The translations under genes were made by a program, and so were the position numbers. DNA of 57,338 nt from CAKSNH01 sp964422725. GTDB taxonomy: Bacteria > Bacillota > Clostridia > UBA1381. The notes under the pieces were generated by a model, which was not told the DNA's origin, searched no databases, and was given only the letters and a program-made list of their open reading frames with translations. Within the stretch, counting starts at the first letter, position 1, and every line of letters begins with the position of its first letter. Shown one piece after another: positions 16,712 through 26,603 of the stretch. The DNA lies in the NCBI GenBank assembly GCA_964422725.1, contig CAYRCC010000011.1:1-57338 (forward strand), in the 5' to 3' direction.

Positions 16712-18349
16712 ATGCAGGACATTTTAGATAAGGCTAAACGGTTTAAACTTGCTGATATCAAAACAATAAACAATACTCATGCTAAATTGGCACAGCTGAG
16801 AGCCTATCAAAGCGTAATCGACAAGCAAGTGCCGTTTATCGCGTGTACGGCTATGGACAATACTATGCTTGCCAATTTCATAAACTGTTATAACACAGGC
16901 AGCGGTGTTATGTCCTCAAAAACAATATCAAAAGCCATTGCCGGCAGTATATGCGCGGAAAACGCTGTGTTTTTCGGTGTTCCGGAGGCGTGTGAAAGTG
17001 AAGAAAAGGATAAGGAAATAATAGAAACCGCCGCCTCAACCGACTGTGTTGTGTTTTTGTCAAGTGTAAACACTCCGAATATTTCGCCGTCGGAAACATA
17101 TGCACTGAAACTGCTTTCAAAAGCAATAGAACAATATCCGCATATCGCGAAAAGAATTATATTTGTACTGCAATCCGATTATGCTTCATCACAGCCGACA
17201 GAGGAGGACATCGAGAAACGCCGCTGTGACATAGAAGCACTGCTGAATACAGACGAAATAGAATTTTTCACTTTTTTTTCGTCGCTCGGACTTGACGGAA
17301 AAAAACATCATAACGAAAAAGCACTCGAAAACAGCGGTATACTCGCAATAAGGGAACACATATCCTGTATAACCCACGACATATTCGGTACACACATTAT
17401 GATGCTGTTGGAGAAACGCAAAAGCGCGAAAAATGCGGCAAATGAATTTCTAGCCCAAATGACCAAACGCCTTAACGTTATTTACAATGTTTTGTCTGTG
17501 GGTGAAAATATTCAAGGCAACATACAAAGTATTATAAATAAGTATAAGACGATTATTCAGACAACTTTAAGCAGTGAATTGGCTGTATTTGAAAGTGTAC
17601 CGGAGTCTGCCGAAATTGTGCTGGAGTTTACGCCGCCGGAATTGACGGGTTACAAGTCAAAAAAGAAAGCGTACACTGCCGCCAAAAACGCGTTTTTGCC
17701 TATGTTTTCAAGCTTGCAGGAAACGGTGTACACGTATGTTACCGATGCCGCCGCCGAATTTCGCGCGGCACTGAGATATGCAAATCCCGACTACAACTGT
17801 TTTGTGCATATAATCCATGTTGCGCTGAATTGTATAAACGATTGTATCGACGAGCTTCAGGATTGTCATATAAATTTGTCAAAGGCGCGTTTTGCCGCAC
17901 CGATACAGTTCAGACAGGAAAAGGATTTTTTGGAACGCGTAAAGTATTTTGAGCGCGATATGCGCGACTATATAATTCCGGCAAACAAGCCGCTTGAGGC
18001 GTATCTGGCAAAGCTGACGTTTTCCAAAAATTCCGACGGTCAGGGGTTGTTCGGTATAAATAAATATTCCTATTCCATAGACAATATAGACAGCGTAATT
18101 GCCGATATGCAAGATGAGCTTAACAATAATTTGAAAGCAAATAAAGAGGTTGTATGGCGTGCCGTACAGTTTGAGGAGCAGAAATTTTTAAATTCTTTCC
18201 GCGCCGATATCAGCAGTCGTATATCGGCACTTGAAACAGCCGCGCTGAAAGTTTACAAGCATCCGCAAACCTTTAAGGATTTGGAACACGAACGGGAAAT
18301 CGCGACGGAAACTCTGGAGAATTTAGAAAATTTCTTAAAAACCCTATAA
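16712..18349 (+). CDS. Unrecognised protein, possible degenerate dynamin-like GTPase
   Basis: 545 residues, no signal peptide or membrane segment. I do not recognise a named family. The layout recalls bacterial dynamin-like proteins. Residues about 35-60 sit where a P-loop strand would be (PFIACTAMDNTMLANFINCY) but have no GKS/T. Then come a strand and loop with DCVVFLSSVNTPNISPSE, a strand resembling the NKxD position (KRIIFVLQSDYAS) and FFTFFSSLGLDG, followed by a long helical C-terminus from about 230. If correct, nucleotide binding has been lost. A clear RBS (GGAGGAA) precedes the ATG, and it follows radC closely. The fold suggestion is inference only; it could equally be a novel helical protein. 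Confidence 0.85.
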   Translation: MQDILDKAKRFKLADIKTINNTHAKLAQLRAYQSVIDKQVPFIACTAMDNTMLANFINCYNTGSGVMSSKTISKAIAGSICAENAVFFGVPEACESEEKDKEIIETAASTDCVVFLSSVNTPNISPSETYALKLLSKAIEQYPHIAKRIIFVLQSDYASSQPTEEDIEKRRCDIEALLNTDEIEFFTFFSSLGLDGKKHHNEKALENSGILAIREHISCITHDIFGTHIMMLLEKRKSAKNAANEFLAQMTKRLNVIYNVLSVGENIQGNIQSIINKYKTIIQTTLSSELAVFESVPESAEIVLEFTPPELTGYKSKKKAYTAAKNAFLPMFSSLQETVYTYVTDAAAEFRAALRYANPDYNCFVHIIHVALNCINDCIDELQDCHINLSKARFAAPIQFRQEKDFLERVKYFERDMRDYIIPANKPLEAYLAKLTFSKNSDGQGLFGINKYSYSIDNIDSVIADMQDELNNNLKANKEVVWRAVQFEEQKFLNSFRADISSRISALETAALKVYKHPQTFKDLEHEREIATETLENLENFLKTL

Positions 18350-18424
18350 ACCGACATCATAAAATGCAAAACAACTCAAACCGCGCAAATTGCTTTGTGC
18401 AAAACAAGGCAATCCGGACAAAGA

Positions 18425-18471
18425 AAACTCCCGAAACACAGCTTAATTTTGCTGTGATTCGGGAGTTTTTC
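18425..18471. terminator. Bidirectional terminator
   Basis: AAACTCCCGAA.CACAGC pairs with GCTGTG.TTCGGGAGTTT, with TTTTT on the plus side and a TTTTCTT run on the minus side. It separates the convergent 16712-18349 and RpiB-family genes. It closely resembles the hairpin at 53731-53775. Confidence 0.85.
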
Positions 18472-18516
18472 GGCAATTATTAAATACAGTTTTGTATAAA
18501 CTCTTGTTTGGATTGA

Positions 18517-19155
18517 TTACTTAACAATAGTTTTTACGTATTCGGCGATTTTTTCGTCTTTGCAGTTGGCAAAGAACAGCTCTTGGAACTTAGCACCGGC
18601 AACAGCACCCTTAACAAGATCTTGGTCGAGATTCGGAAGAATATCGAGCAAATCCCTGTGCGTAACCTTTTTAACCTCGTTTAGGATTTTTGCGTTTCTC
18701 TGCTCCGGAACGGCTCTTTCCTTAGGGTAACCGCCGCCCCATTCTTCAACAAACAGCTTTTCAAACACATATTGTAGGTTAAGCTCGGCACCCCAGCCCC
18801 AGCCTTTTGCGAAAGGCAGTGCAATAGCGTTACCGTTGTTTACCTGTGTAAACTGGTAAGCATCGGTAGGGTCTGTAACGTGACCGCAGAGTACGCCCGG
18901 GAATGCGTTTGCCGCAAGCATAGCACCTTCACCTGTACCGCAGCCGGTAATAACAAGGTCAGCCGCACCCGAATTTATAAGAATTGCGGTAAGGATACCG
19001 ATTTGTACATATGTAAGCTGAGCCTCATCGTCAGCCGAGTACATACCGTAGTTGTGAACCTCGTGTCCGAGCGGCTCGGCAACCTTTACAAGCGTATTAT
19101 AGATGATGTCGTTTTTTGCCGCCTGACTGTTCTCGTTTATCAAAGCAATTTTCAT
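18517..19155 (-). CDS. RpiB/LacA/LacB family sugar-phosphate isomerase
   Basis: 212 residues. The family interconverts ribose-5-phosphate and ribulose-5-phosphate, or galactose-6-phosphate and tagatose-6-phosphate. Residues about 60-110 hold the family core (SGAADLVITGCGTGEGAM then NAFPGVLCGHVTDP). It is longer than classical RpiB (about 150) because of a C-terminal extension of about 60 residues, as in the RpiB/LacA/LacB proteins of many gut Clostridia. AGAGG precedes the ATG and its own promoter lies upstream. Its position beside glycoside hydrolases suggests a role in pentose or galactose metabolism, but the substrate cannot be read from sequence. Confidence 0.9.
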   Translation of the reverse strand: MKIALINENSQAAKNDIIYNTLVKVAEPLGHEVHNYGMYSADDEAQLTYVQIGILTAILINSGAADLVITGCGTGEGAMLAANAFPGVLCGHVTDPTDAYQFTQVNNGNAIALPFAKGWGWGAELNLQYVFEKLFVEEWGGGYPKERAVPEQRNAKILNEVKKVTHRDLLDILPNLDQDLVKGAVAGAKFQELFFANCKDEKIAEYVKTIVK

Positions 19156-19189
19156 TTTTATAACCTCTTTTCTAAAATTGTATACCTTT

Positions 19190-19219
19190 ATTATACTATA
19201 AAACGTACTGCAATTGCAA
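19190..19219 (-). promoter_or_regulatory. Promoter of the RpiB-family gene
   Basis: On the minus strand TTGCAA and TATAAT are separated by 18 bp, about 35 bp from the start codon. Confidence 0.7.
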
Positions 19220-19244
19220 GTGTATTATTGCGCAAACTCAAATT

Positions 19245-19769
19245 TCAGCAAAAATTCAGCTCGTAAAGAGCAAAATATTCGATATCGGCAATCCCTCTTT
19301 CCAAATCCGCCTCGCCGGCAAGCTTGAACCCCATACTTTCATATAGTTTCCGCGCCGGAGCATTTGACGGGACAACATCAAGACGGAGTGCCTTATAATT
19401 GTGCTTTTTGGCGGTGTTTATGCAATAATCCACCATAAATTTTCCGATACCCTTTTTGAGGCGTGACGGGTCGGAGGCAAGAGTGTGAATTATAAGGTAG
19501 TCACCGCGGTTTAGACTTTTGCTCCAGCTGACAGCTTCGTAATTACCCATGGGATTGTCGTTGAGTATAAACGCGCCGACGATACTGCCGTTGTCAAGGC
19601 ATATGTATTGTTCATTCGCGCAGACAGCGTTTTTCACGCTTTCAGCTGACGGATACTGCCCGTAAGTCCATTTCGGATAGTTGATGTGCTTTTCAAGGTA
19701 CTGTGTGACACTGTCGTAAAAAGCGGCGGTATCGGGAATGTTTTGTTGTGTACATCTGATTATATGCAT
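19245..19769 (-). CDS. GNAT family N-acetyltransferase
   Basis: 174 residues with the GNAT core. Strand 4 and motif A are IIHTLASDPSRLKKGIGKFMVDYC, where RxxGIG binds acetyl-CoA pyrophosphate; motif B is ALRLDVVPSNAPARKLYESMGF. It transfers an acetyl group to an unknown amine. AAGAGGT precedes the ATG. It starts 42 bases after the GH36 stop on the same strand, with no terminator seen, so it may be read with the galactosidase gene. Confidence 0.92.
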   Translation of the reverse strand: MHIIRCTQQNIPDTAAFYDSVTQYLEKHINYPKWTYGQYPSAESVKNAVCANEQYICLDNGSIVGAFILNDNPMGNYEAVSWSKSLNRGDYLIIHTLASDPSRLKKGIGKFMVDYCINTAKKHNYKALRLDVVPSNAPARKLYESMGFKLAGEADLERGIADIEYFALYELNFC

Positions 19770-19811
19770 AGTTTACCTCTTAATTGCGTGTTTGTGTTTA
19801 TGCTTGGCGGA

Positions 19812-21902
19812 TTACTCCGCTATCAGCGAATATCCGGCAAAATTTTCGATATTTTTAATAACAAGCTCGTCACCGCACAGCTGTGCCTCTACCGGTATAT
19901 GCGAGTAGCTCGCGGTTATATCGGTGCCGCGCGGAATTTTAATTCTGATTTCTGACGGAATGTCGCCCCCGAATGTATGCACCACCGCGAGCGTGCCTTT
20001 TTCATTTGAGCGCAGCAGAACCTGATACCCCTTAGGGTGGCGGTCACTGCCGGTTGTGCGTCGGTAAAGGCGTGATTTTCCGTCTTTGATATATTCGGCG
20101 GCTTTTTTGTAAAATGCAATACCGTTGTCGATTGTTTCCCACTGTGCGCCGTTCAAATCCGTAACATCGCCCGACAGGCACAGTCTGCCCAGCACACCGC
20201 CGTTTATGGAGTAGGAAATGCGTTTTGTATCATCGCTTTTTCGGATTACGCTCCAAATCTGACTTTGCCGCGGCAGTATTGCGCGGTGCAGGTTTGCCGC
20301 GATTATCGGAATTTCGACACACTCGTGTGCATCTGAAAACGATGCCATTGATGAAAGCCCCATAAACGTCGGTTCAAGCCTGTTACCGCCGGAGGCGCAG
20401 TTTTCGATAACAACATCTTTAACGTTTGCCTTTATACGCTTGAAAAAGTCAACCGTACCCTCCATATTGCGGCGCAGTCCCTCGCCGAGTGAGTCCTCGT
20501 TGTCACAGCCTATGCCGATTGTTTCGTTATAGTCGACTTTTATATATTCAAGTCCGTTATTGTTCATAAAATTTATAACGCGCTCATCAAGATAATCTTT
20601 AACCCAAGGGTCGTTCATATCCCAAAATCTTCTGTTTCGGGTGGTGAGCGGTATGCCGTCGCGCTTTAACATATGCTCGGTGCGGTTGAACATATTGCAT
20701 TTAGGACCGATATTTTCAAATTCAAACCATATTCCGGCTTTCATACCGCAGTCGTTTATGGCTTTCACGGTTGTCGATATACCGTCGGGGAAAAGTGTTT
20801 TTGACGGCAGATATTCACCCATACTTATATGCCACGGCACATTGTCTTCGCGGTACCAGCCGCAGTCAATTACGAAATAGTCAATACCCTTGCCTTTGAT
20901 TGCGTTCAGTATACCCAAAATATTTTTGTGCGACGGGTCGCCCCACGTTGTACAGTATTCGTTAAATATTACGGGAAGTGTTTCTTCGGATTTCGGGACA
21001 TCGAGATTTTTTTTCTGCGCGGACGTGAGTCTTGCGCAGATATCGTCAATATCGCCCCTGCACACGCTTATCACAGCGGTATTTGCGCTGAAACCCGTGC
21101 CGCTTTTTATGGTTTTTATCCAGTGCCCGAATTCTCTGTCGGCTATACCGCCGCACAGCGTTGCACCGTCATCACCTCTTGCAATTTCCATTTGCCACGA
21201 CGACGGACACCCCATCTGCACTCCCCAGATAACCTCGTTTGCGGTGTCCTCGACTGCCATAAACGGAAAATATCCCTTAACGGGCATTGAGCCTACCTGA
21301 CCGAAACGTATATTGTTTTCGTTTCCGTAGCACCAGCAGTCCTCCAAAAGCAAATCTTCAAACTTTTCGCTTACAAGCCTTGCTTCCATGCTCCAGCGGC
21401 TGCGCAGACGATGCAGACGGAGTGTTTCCTCGCCGGCACCGTCCGAGTACGGCGAGATGTTGCAAAGCGAAAATGTTGAGAGCATTTCGCATTTTATGTC
21501 ACTGCCTGTGTCGTTTATAAGCTCGGTGGATACGCTTATAAATTCGTCGCCGTCACTGTAGCGTACCGTGTTGACGGCTTTGAGTCCGTTTTTTGCCTTG
21601 AGCAGGGTGGAAATAACGCTGCCGCCGTTTTCGGTTTTGCTTGACTGGCTGTCGTATTTGAGCATTTCACAGGTTGCGCTGTCGCGCATTGACGCACCGC
21701 CGAAATACTGCCCCGAATAGTCGTCGCCGATTACCTTTGCCTGAACAAGCGAAATTACTTTGATTTTTCTTTGCGCATCGTGTTCGGGGTCAAACGGCAT
21801 ATCGGCCGGAACTATACACATTCCGCAGGTATTGCATTGGTCGTCAAGGAGATATACCAACGTCATATCTCCAAGTTTGTATTGATGAAGTATTTTTTTC
21901 AT
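19812..21902 (-). CDS. Alpha-galactosidase, GH36
   Basis: 696 residues, no signal peptide, so cytoplasmic. GH36 enzymes hydrolyse alpha-1,6-galactosides such as raffinose or galactomannan side chains. An N-terminal beta-supersandwich (about 1-290) precedes the TIM barrel, which has YFVIDCGWYREDN, the catalytic nucleophile Asp in IKVDYNE and the acid/base Asp in SFSDAHE. Aromatic substrate contacts (WFEFE) are also present. The length is normal. The ATG at 21902 is preferred because AAGGAGA lies 6-7 bases upstream; the in-frame ATG at 21908 would overlap it. It shares a divergent intergenic region with the GH30-GH43 gene, which suggests shared control. Confidence 0.95.
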   Translation of the reverse strand: MKKILHQYKLGDMTLVYLLDDQCNTCGMCIVPADMPFDPEHDAQRKIKVISLVQAKVIGDDYSGQYFGGASMRDSATCEMLKYDSQSSKTENGGSVISTLLKAKNGLKAVNTVRYSDGDEFISVSTELINDTGSDIKCEMLSTFSLCNISPYSDGAGEETLRLHRLRSRWSMEARLVSEKFEDLLLEDCWCYGNENNIRFGQVGSMPVKGYFPFMAVEDTANEVIWGVQMGCPSSWQMEIARGDDGATLCGGIADREFGHWIKTIKSGTGFSANTAVISVCRGDIDDICARLTSAQKKNLDVPKSEETLPVIFNEYCTTWGDPSHKNILGILNAIKGKGIDYFVIDCGWYREDNVPWHISMGEYLPSKTLFPDGISTTVKAINDCGMKAGIWFEFENIGPKCNMFNRTEHMLKRDGIPLTTRNRRFWDMNDPWVKDYLDERVINFMNNNGLEYIKVDYNETIGIGCDNEDSLGEGLRRNMEGTVDFFKRIKANVKDVVIENCASGGNRLEPTFMGLSSMASFSDAHECVEIPIIAANLHRAILPRQSQIWSVIRKSDDTKRISYSINGGVLGRLCLSGDVTDLNGAQWETIDNGIAFYKKAAEYIKDGKSRLYRRTTGSDRHPKGYQVLLRSNEKGTLAVVHTFGGDIPSEIRIKIPRGTDITASYSHIPVEAQLCGDELVIKNIENFAGYSLIAE

Positions 21903-21934
21903 ATACATTCTCCTTATTGAAATTGTATATTTAG

Positions 21935-21963
21935 ATTATACAACGTAATAAAAATTTTGTAAA
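21935..21963 (-). promoter_or_regulatory. Promoter of the GH36 gene
   Basis: On the minus strand TTTACA and TATAAT are separated by 17 bp, 33 bp upstream of the start codon. Confidence 0.65.
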
Positions 21964-22100
21964 TATTTATTTAAAAAATACCGCAAATGCGGATAATTTG
22001 GATTTTGTGCTTTTTGTACAGCAAAAATTTTGTGCATATTGAAAATAAGATTTATGACAAACGCATAAGATTTGTTATAGCTTGGAAAACGAGAAACAGA

Positions 22101-22106
22101 TATAAT
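22101..22106 (+). promoter_or_regulatory. Possible -10 element of the GH30-GH43 gene
   Basis: TATAAT occurs here (and again at 22112-22117) without a good -35 at 16-18 bp. A poor -35 would suit an activator-dependent promoter for a substrate-induced enzyme. This is weak evidence. Confidence 0.35.
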
Positions 22107-22148
22107 ACGCATATAATCAAATATTTGCGGAAAGGACTGATTTTGAAT

Positions 22149-25100
22149 ATGAAAAAGAGATTCAGGCAAATTGCGGCAGCGGTTTTGGCGGCGGTAATGC
22201 TTCCGACTGTGGGTGTTGTACAGCATACAGAGGTGCGTGCCGCAGAGGGCAGTCTGATACGGCTTGACCCGTCCGAGGCATCACCGTTCAACGGCGGTGA
22301 GTTTGAAGGCTGGGGTACATCGCTTTGCTGGTGGGCAAATCGTTTGGGCTACAGCGAGGAAATGACAAAACAGGCGGCAGAAGCATTTTTCTCGGAGGAA
22401 GGTCTGGGACTTGACATCGCACGTTACAATTTGGGCGGCGGCGATGACCCTACACACAATCATATAACGCGTTCGGACTCGAAAATTCCGGGTTACGCGA
22501 CGGGGTTTGCCGATACGGTTGATGAAAACGGGGTACAGGATATAGTATACGACTGGACTGTCGACGAAAACCAAAGGAATATTGCGCTTGCGGCAAAAGC
22601 GGCAAATCCGGATTTGTATTTTGAGGGTTTTTCAAATTCACCGCCGTACTTTATGACAAATTCGGGCTGCAGCTCGGGTGCGGAAGAGAGCTCGGCTGAT
22701 AATCTGAACCCTGAGTATTACGATGAATTTGCAAAGTTTATCGCACAGACTACCTTGAAATTCAAAAATGATTTCGGTATAGAATTTAAGAGTTATTCAC
22801 CTATGAATGAGCCTGATACGGCGTATTGGGGTGCAAACAGCGAAAAACAGGAGGGCGCACACTACAGTCCGGGTGAGGTGCAGTCAAACACTATCGTTGC
22901 GACGAGAACCGCGCTTGACCGCGCCGGTCTTACCGACGTACTGGTTGCCGGTATGGACGAAAACGATATCGGAAAAACCATCACAAATTACGGTAAACTG
23001 ACCGACGAGGCAAAAGCGGCACTCGGCAGAATAGACACGCACACATACAACGGTTCAAACCGTGCCGGCGCAAAGGCAACGGCGGTGAACGCCGAAAAAG
23101 ATTTGTGGATGAGCGAGGTTGACGGCGGCTGGAACGGTATTGGTCTTGCACAGCGGATTATACTCGATATGAACGGTATGCAGCCGTCGGCATGGGTACT
23201 TTGGGATATTGTGGATTTTCATAAGGATTCAAACTTTACCGATCCCAACGGAAGTAAAACCGAGGCGAACAACAGCCTTAACGCAGCCGGTTCAATGTGG
23301 GGTATGGCAATGGGCAACCACGACGAGCAGAAAATCGAGCTTGCCAACAAATACTATTTTTACGGTCAGTTCACAAAATATATAAATCCCGGCGACACAG
23401 TTATAGCATCCTCGGACACGTCGCTTGCGGCGTATAACAAAAAGACGGGCGATATTAAAATAGTCGCGCTTAACAGCGGTACAAGCGCGGCAAGCTATGT
23501 GTTTGATATGTCGGCGTTCCGTCAGGTAGGAAAAAATGCGAGAGTTATCCGCACAAACAATTCCGATGAAAAATGGGCGGATTTGGGTACTGTTAAGGTT
23601 GAGGACAAAAAAATAGCATATACTCTTCCGCCGCAGTCGCTGACAACTTTCGTAGTTGAGTCGGATACAAGAGTAAATACGTTTAATGCCGGTGAAACGG
23701 GACTTTCGTACAGCTATACGGTTCCGGAAAGCTTGGAAAAGTACAATAAATATTTTACGGTGTACAACAGTGAAAACGAGCTTGTTTATATTTCGCTTAA
23801 TCAGAAATCGGCACAGGACGTTGCCGGCAATTTCAAGGATTGTACGTTTAAGCTGTATGTCTGGGACGAAAACAATAAGCCTGTAATCAAGCCGTGCGGT
23901 GCGGACAGTATGTTTGAAATATCGAATGATTACGCAATCATCAAAGGCGGCGGCAGTCAGATTAAGGTTGGTGATACCGCCGCGCTTAGCGTTAATACAA
24001 ATATAGAGGGTGACATTGTGTGGTCTGTTTCGGACGAGAGTGTTGCACAGATTACTCAGGAAGGCACTGTAAAAGCGCTGACGAGCGGCAGTTTTACGGT
24101 TTATGCGGCGATAGGCGATTTGGTTGTGTCAAAGAGCTTTGAAGTGCCGAAATACGATAAGATAACCGGTACGGCCTCGTGGGGCAATGCATCGAACCGA
24201 CCTGCCGACAGTGCCGACTACACACAGGTTGCAGACGGTGACCTTACAACATTCTTTGACGGCTTGCAAAACGGATATGTGCAGTATGATTACGGCGCAC
24301 CGTTTAAAATCAGTGCGGTTAAGCTTGCGCCGAGAAGTGAAAGCGGCTATGAGTCAAGGACAGTCGGCGCGGTTGTACAGGGTTCAAACGATGCTGAAAC
24401 GTGGACGGATTTGTACAAAATAACATCTGCGCTTGACGTGGATACATATACAACGATTACGGCAGATGAGCTCGAAAACAACAGCGCATACCGTTATTTC
24501 AGATACACAAATCCTGATGACTACACAAATATTGCGGAATTTTTGATTGAGGGTGATTTTTCGGACAATGTAGCCGAAAATGAGCCGACAGTTACGGATA
24601 TTGCCGAGTTTACGGACGATTTTGAAAGCAGTACGAATATATTCGGTGCGGAATATAAAACTATGTCGGACGGAAATGTGGTGTTTGATACGGCACTTGC
24701 ACGTTTCGGCAATGCGTTCGCACCTGTGAAATCAACCGCTGAGGCGGTTATAGCCGAGGAGAGGACACTTACCGAAAAGGATATGTTCAGACTGACGTTT
24801 GATATGTTTGCCGGTTGGGAAAACGGCGGTAAGGACAATACATTTGCACTTAAAGACAGTGACGGAAAAGAGCTTGTCGCAATTTACATTACGGGCGGCG
24901 GCTACACGCTGAATCAGGTTCGCATAAACGGCAGTAATGTACTTGAAAATACGACGGTTGCGCAGTGCAGAAGCAATCCGGGAACAAGCAAAGCCGGTGC
25001 AAACGGTTGGGGTGCGAGCGGTCAGCCGTTTGTAAATACGGTAGGCTATAACAAAAACGTGCAAATAACGGTAAGCGGTACGGGTATGGTAAAGGTTTCG

Positions 25101-26603
25101 CTGACCGGCGGTATGGAGGACACAACTGTTGAGGGTACAGTAAATACGCCTGTAAAACTCGGAAAATTGGAGCTTACGGGAAATTATAACAGTGCCGCCT
25201 CGAGAACGGTTTCGTATGATAATTTTGATGCGGACATTATAACATATTGCGCGCCGCTGGCAACACCGGCACCGACAGCTGAACCTACGCCATCTCCGGA
25301 ACCTACCGAGGCACCGGTAATTCCGGAAAACGGCGAGCTTATTAACTTGAACTTTGACAGTGCTGATCTTGCAAGTACATCGTCATACGGTATTGCGTCG
25401 GGTTCGCCTGAGTTTGTGACGATTGACGAAAAAGCGTGCGCAAAATTCGGCAACACTGCCGCAACGGCAATTAAGCTGACAGATAAAAACGGCAACTCAC
25501 TGCTTTCGGGTATTGATGAATTTACGGTGTCGTTTAAGGTTAAGCCGACTTCTGACAGTACATCGTGGCTGTTTTACGCCGCGCCGAACGACAATACGCA
25601 AACGTATTTGCAGGAAAAATATATCGGTGCAATGACAAGCGGCGGAAAAATTGTAACGGAGCGTTACAATAATAACGGAGCGCGTTCGGAATCCATAAGC
25701 GCATCGGTGACGAAGGACGAATGGAACGACGTTATGATAGTGGTGTCAAGCAACACTACGGCAGTGTATATAAACGGTGAGCGTGCAGATGAAAAGACAT
25801 CGGCAGCGGCTGTTTCGGATATACTCGGTGATAAATCTGTTGTATATATCGGAAGAGCAAACTGGGGCAACGGAGAATATGCGACGGGTTATATAGATGA
25901 TTTTGTGATACGCAGAGGCGTGCTTACAAATCCGCTTGCCGATATTGATTTGGGTGACTTGTCGGCAGTGACGGAGAATATAACCGTTCCGGCACAGCTT
26001 GAGGACGGTACGCAAATCGAGTGGACCACTTCAAATGCCGATGTTTTGACGACTGCGGGAGCGGTTGTGCGCGGTGATGATACGCAGACGGTTACGCTTA
26101 CCGCATCGGTTGTGTCGCCGGAAAACGGTATTGCTTTCAGCAGGACATTTGAAGTTACCGTTTTGGGATATGCGGCGGTGATAAATACGTTTGCTGCGTA
26201 TTCGGAAGAAAATTCGATAATATTTACGAGTGAGTATACCGAAGATGAGCTGTACGATATGCATATTGTGCTTTACGATTATGAAGACAATGCTGTCGGC
26301 GAGGAAATACAGAATACAGCCGGCGGAAGGTTTGACGAGCTTGATAACGGAACGTACAAAATAGTATGCAGTCTTACAAATGAGGAAGGTGCGGAGGTAC
26401 GCAAGGTGGAAAAGACTATAAAGGTTAAGGAACAGGTGCAGACGGAGGCATATTTGTTTGCGCACTTTGTGGGAACGGAGTCGAGCGCAAATGATGAGCA
26501 GATATATTTTTCTGTTTCGACCGACGGAACGGAGTGGAAAACACTGCAAAACGATTCCAAGCCTATTTTGACGAGTACGGTAGGCGAGCTGGGGGGTGCG
26601 TGA
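22149..26603 (+). CDS. Secreted multidomain GH30 glycanase (5' part of a split GH30-GH43 gene)
   Basis: 1484 residues before a premature stop. Signal peptide at about 1-33. The GH30 barrel (about 35-480) most resembles the endo-beta-1,6-galactanase group, with acid/base E221 in SPMNEP and nucleophile E323 in LWMSEVDGG. Next come a Big_2-like Ig domain (about 600-665), a discoidin/CBM32-like domain (670-805), a beta domain, a Pro-rich linker (PAPTAEPTPSPEPTEAPVIP), a LamG-like domain (1060-1260) and further Ig-like regions. The last 45 residues (YLFAHFVGTESSANDEQIYF onward) are the first blade of a GH43 domain whose remainder lies in another frame. The start is the ATG at 22149 before KKRFRQ; its RBS is modest (GGAAAGGA). 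It probably degrades arabinogalactan-type polymers outside the cell. Confidence 0.9.
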   Translation: MKKRFRQIAAAVLAAVMLPTVGVVQHTEVRAAEGSLIRLDPSEASPFNGGEFEGWGTSLCWWANRLGYSEEMTKQAAEAFFSEEGLGLDIARYNLGGGDDPTHNHITRSDSKIPGYATGFADTVDENGVQDIVYDWTVDENQRNIALAAKAANPDLYFEGFSNSPPYFMTNSGCSSGAEESSADNLNPEYYDEFAKFIAQTTLKFKNDFGIEFKSYSPMNEPDTAYWGANSEKQEGAHYSPGEVQSNTIVATRTALDRAGLTDVLVAGMDENDIGKTITNYGKLTDEAKAALGRIDTHTYNGSNRAGAKATAVNAEKDLWMSEVDGGWNGIGLAQRIILDMNGMQPSAWVLWDIVDFHKDSNFTDPNGSKTEANNSLNAAGSMWGMAMGNHDEQKIELANKYYFYGQFTKYINPGDTVIASSDTSLAAYNKKTGDIKIVALNSGTSAASYVFDMSAFRQVGKNARVIRTNNSDEKWADLGTVKVEDKKIAYTLPPQSLTTFVVESDTRVNTFNAGETGLSYSYTVPESLEKYNKYFTVYNSENELVYISLNQKSAQDVAGNFKDCTFKLYVWDENNKPVIKPCGADSMFEISNDYAIIKGGGSQIKVGDTAALSVNTNIEGDIVWSVSDESVAQITQEGTVKALTSGSFTVYAAIGDLVVSKSFEVPKYDKITGTASWGNASNRPADSADYTQVADGDLTTFFDGLQNGYVQYDYGAPFKISAVKLAPRSESGYESRTVGAVVQGSNDAETWTDLYKITSALDVDTYTTITADELENNSAYRYFRYTNPDDYTNIAEFLIEGDFSDNVAENEPTVTDIAEFTDDFESSTNIFGAEYKTMSDGNVVFDTALARFGNAFAPVKSTAEAVIAEERTLTEKDMFRLTFDMFAGWENGGKDNTFALKDSDGKELVAIYITGGGYTLNQVRINGSNVLENTTVAQCRSNPGTSKAGANGWGASGQPFVNTVGYNKNVQITVSGTGMVKVSLTGGMEDTTVEGTVNTPVKLGKLELTGNYNSAASRTVSYDNFDADIITYCAPLATPAPTAEPTPSPEPTEAPVIPENGELINLNFDSADLASTSSYGIASGSPEFVTIDEKACAKFGNTAATAIKLTDKNGNSLLSGIDEFTVSFKVKPTSDSTSWLFYAAPNDNTQTYLQEKYIGAMTSGGKIVTERYNNNGARSESISASVTKDEWNDVMIVVSSNTTAVYINGERADEKTSAAAVSDILGDKSVVYIGRANWGNGEYATGYIDDFVIRRGVLTNPLADIDLGDLSAVTENITVPAQLEDGTQIEWTTSNADVLTTAGAVVRGDDTQTVTLTASVVSPENGIAFSRTFEVTVLGYAAVINTFAAYSEENSIIFTSEYTEDELYDMHIVLYDYEDNAVGEEIQNTAGGRFDELDNGTYKIVCSLTNEEGAEVRKVEKTIKVKEQVQTEAYLFAHFVGTESSANDEQIYFSVSTDGTEWKTLQNDSKPILTSTVGELGGA

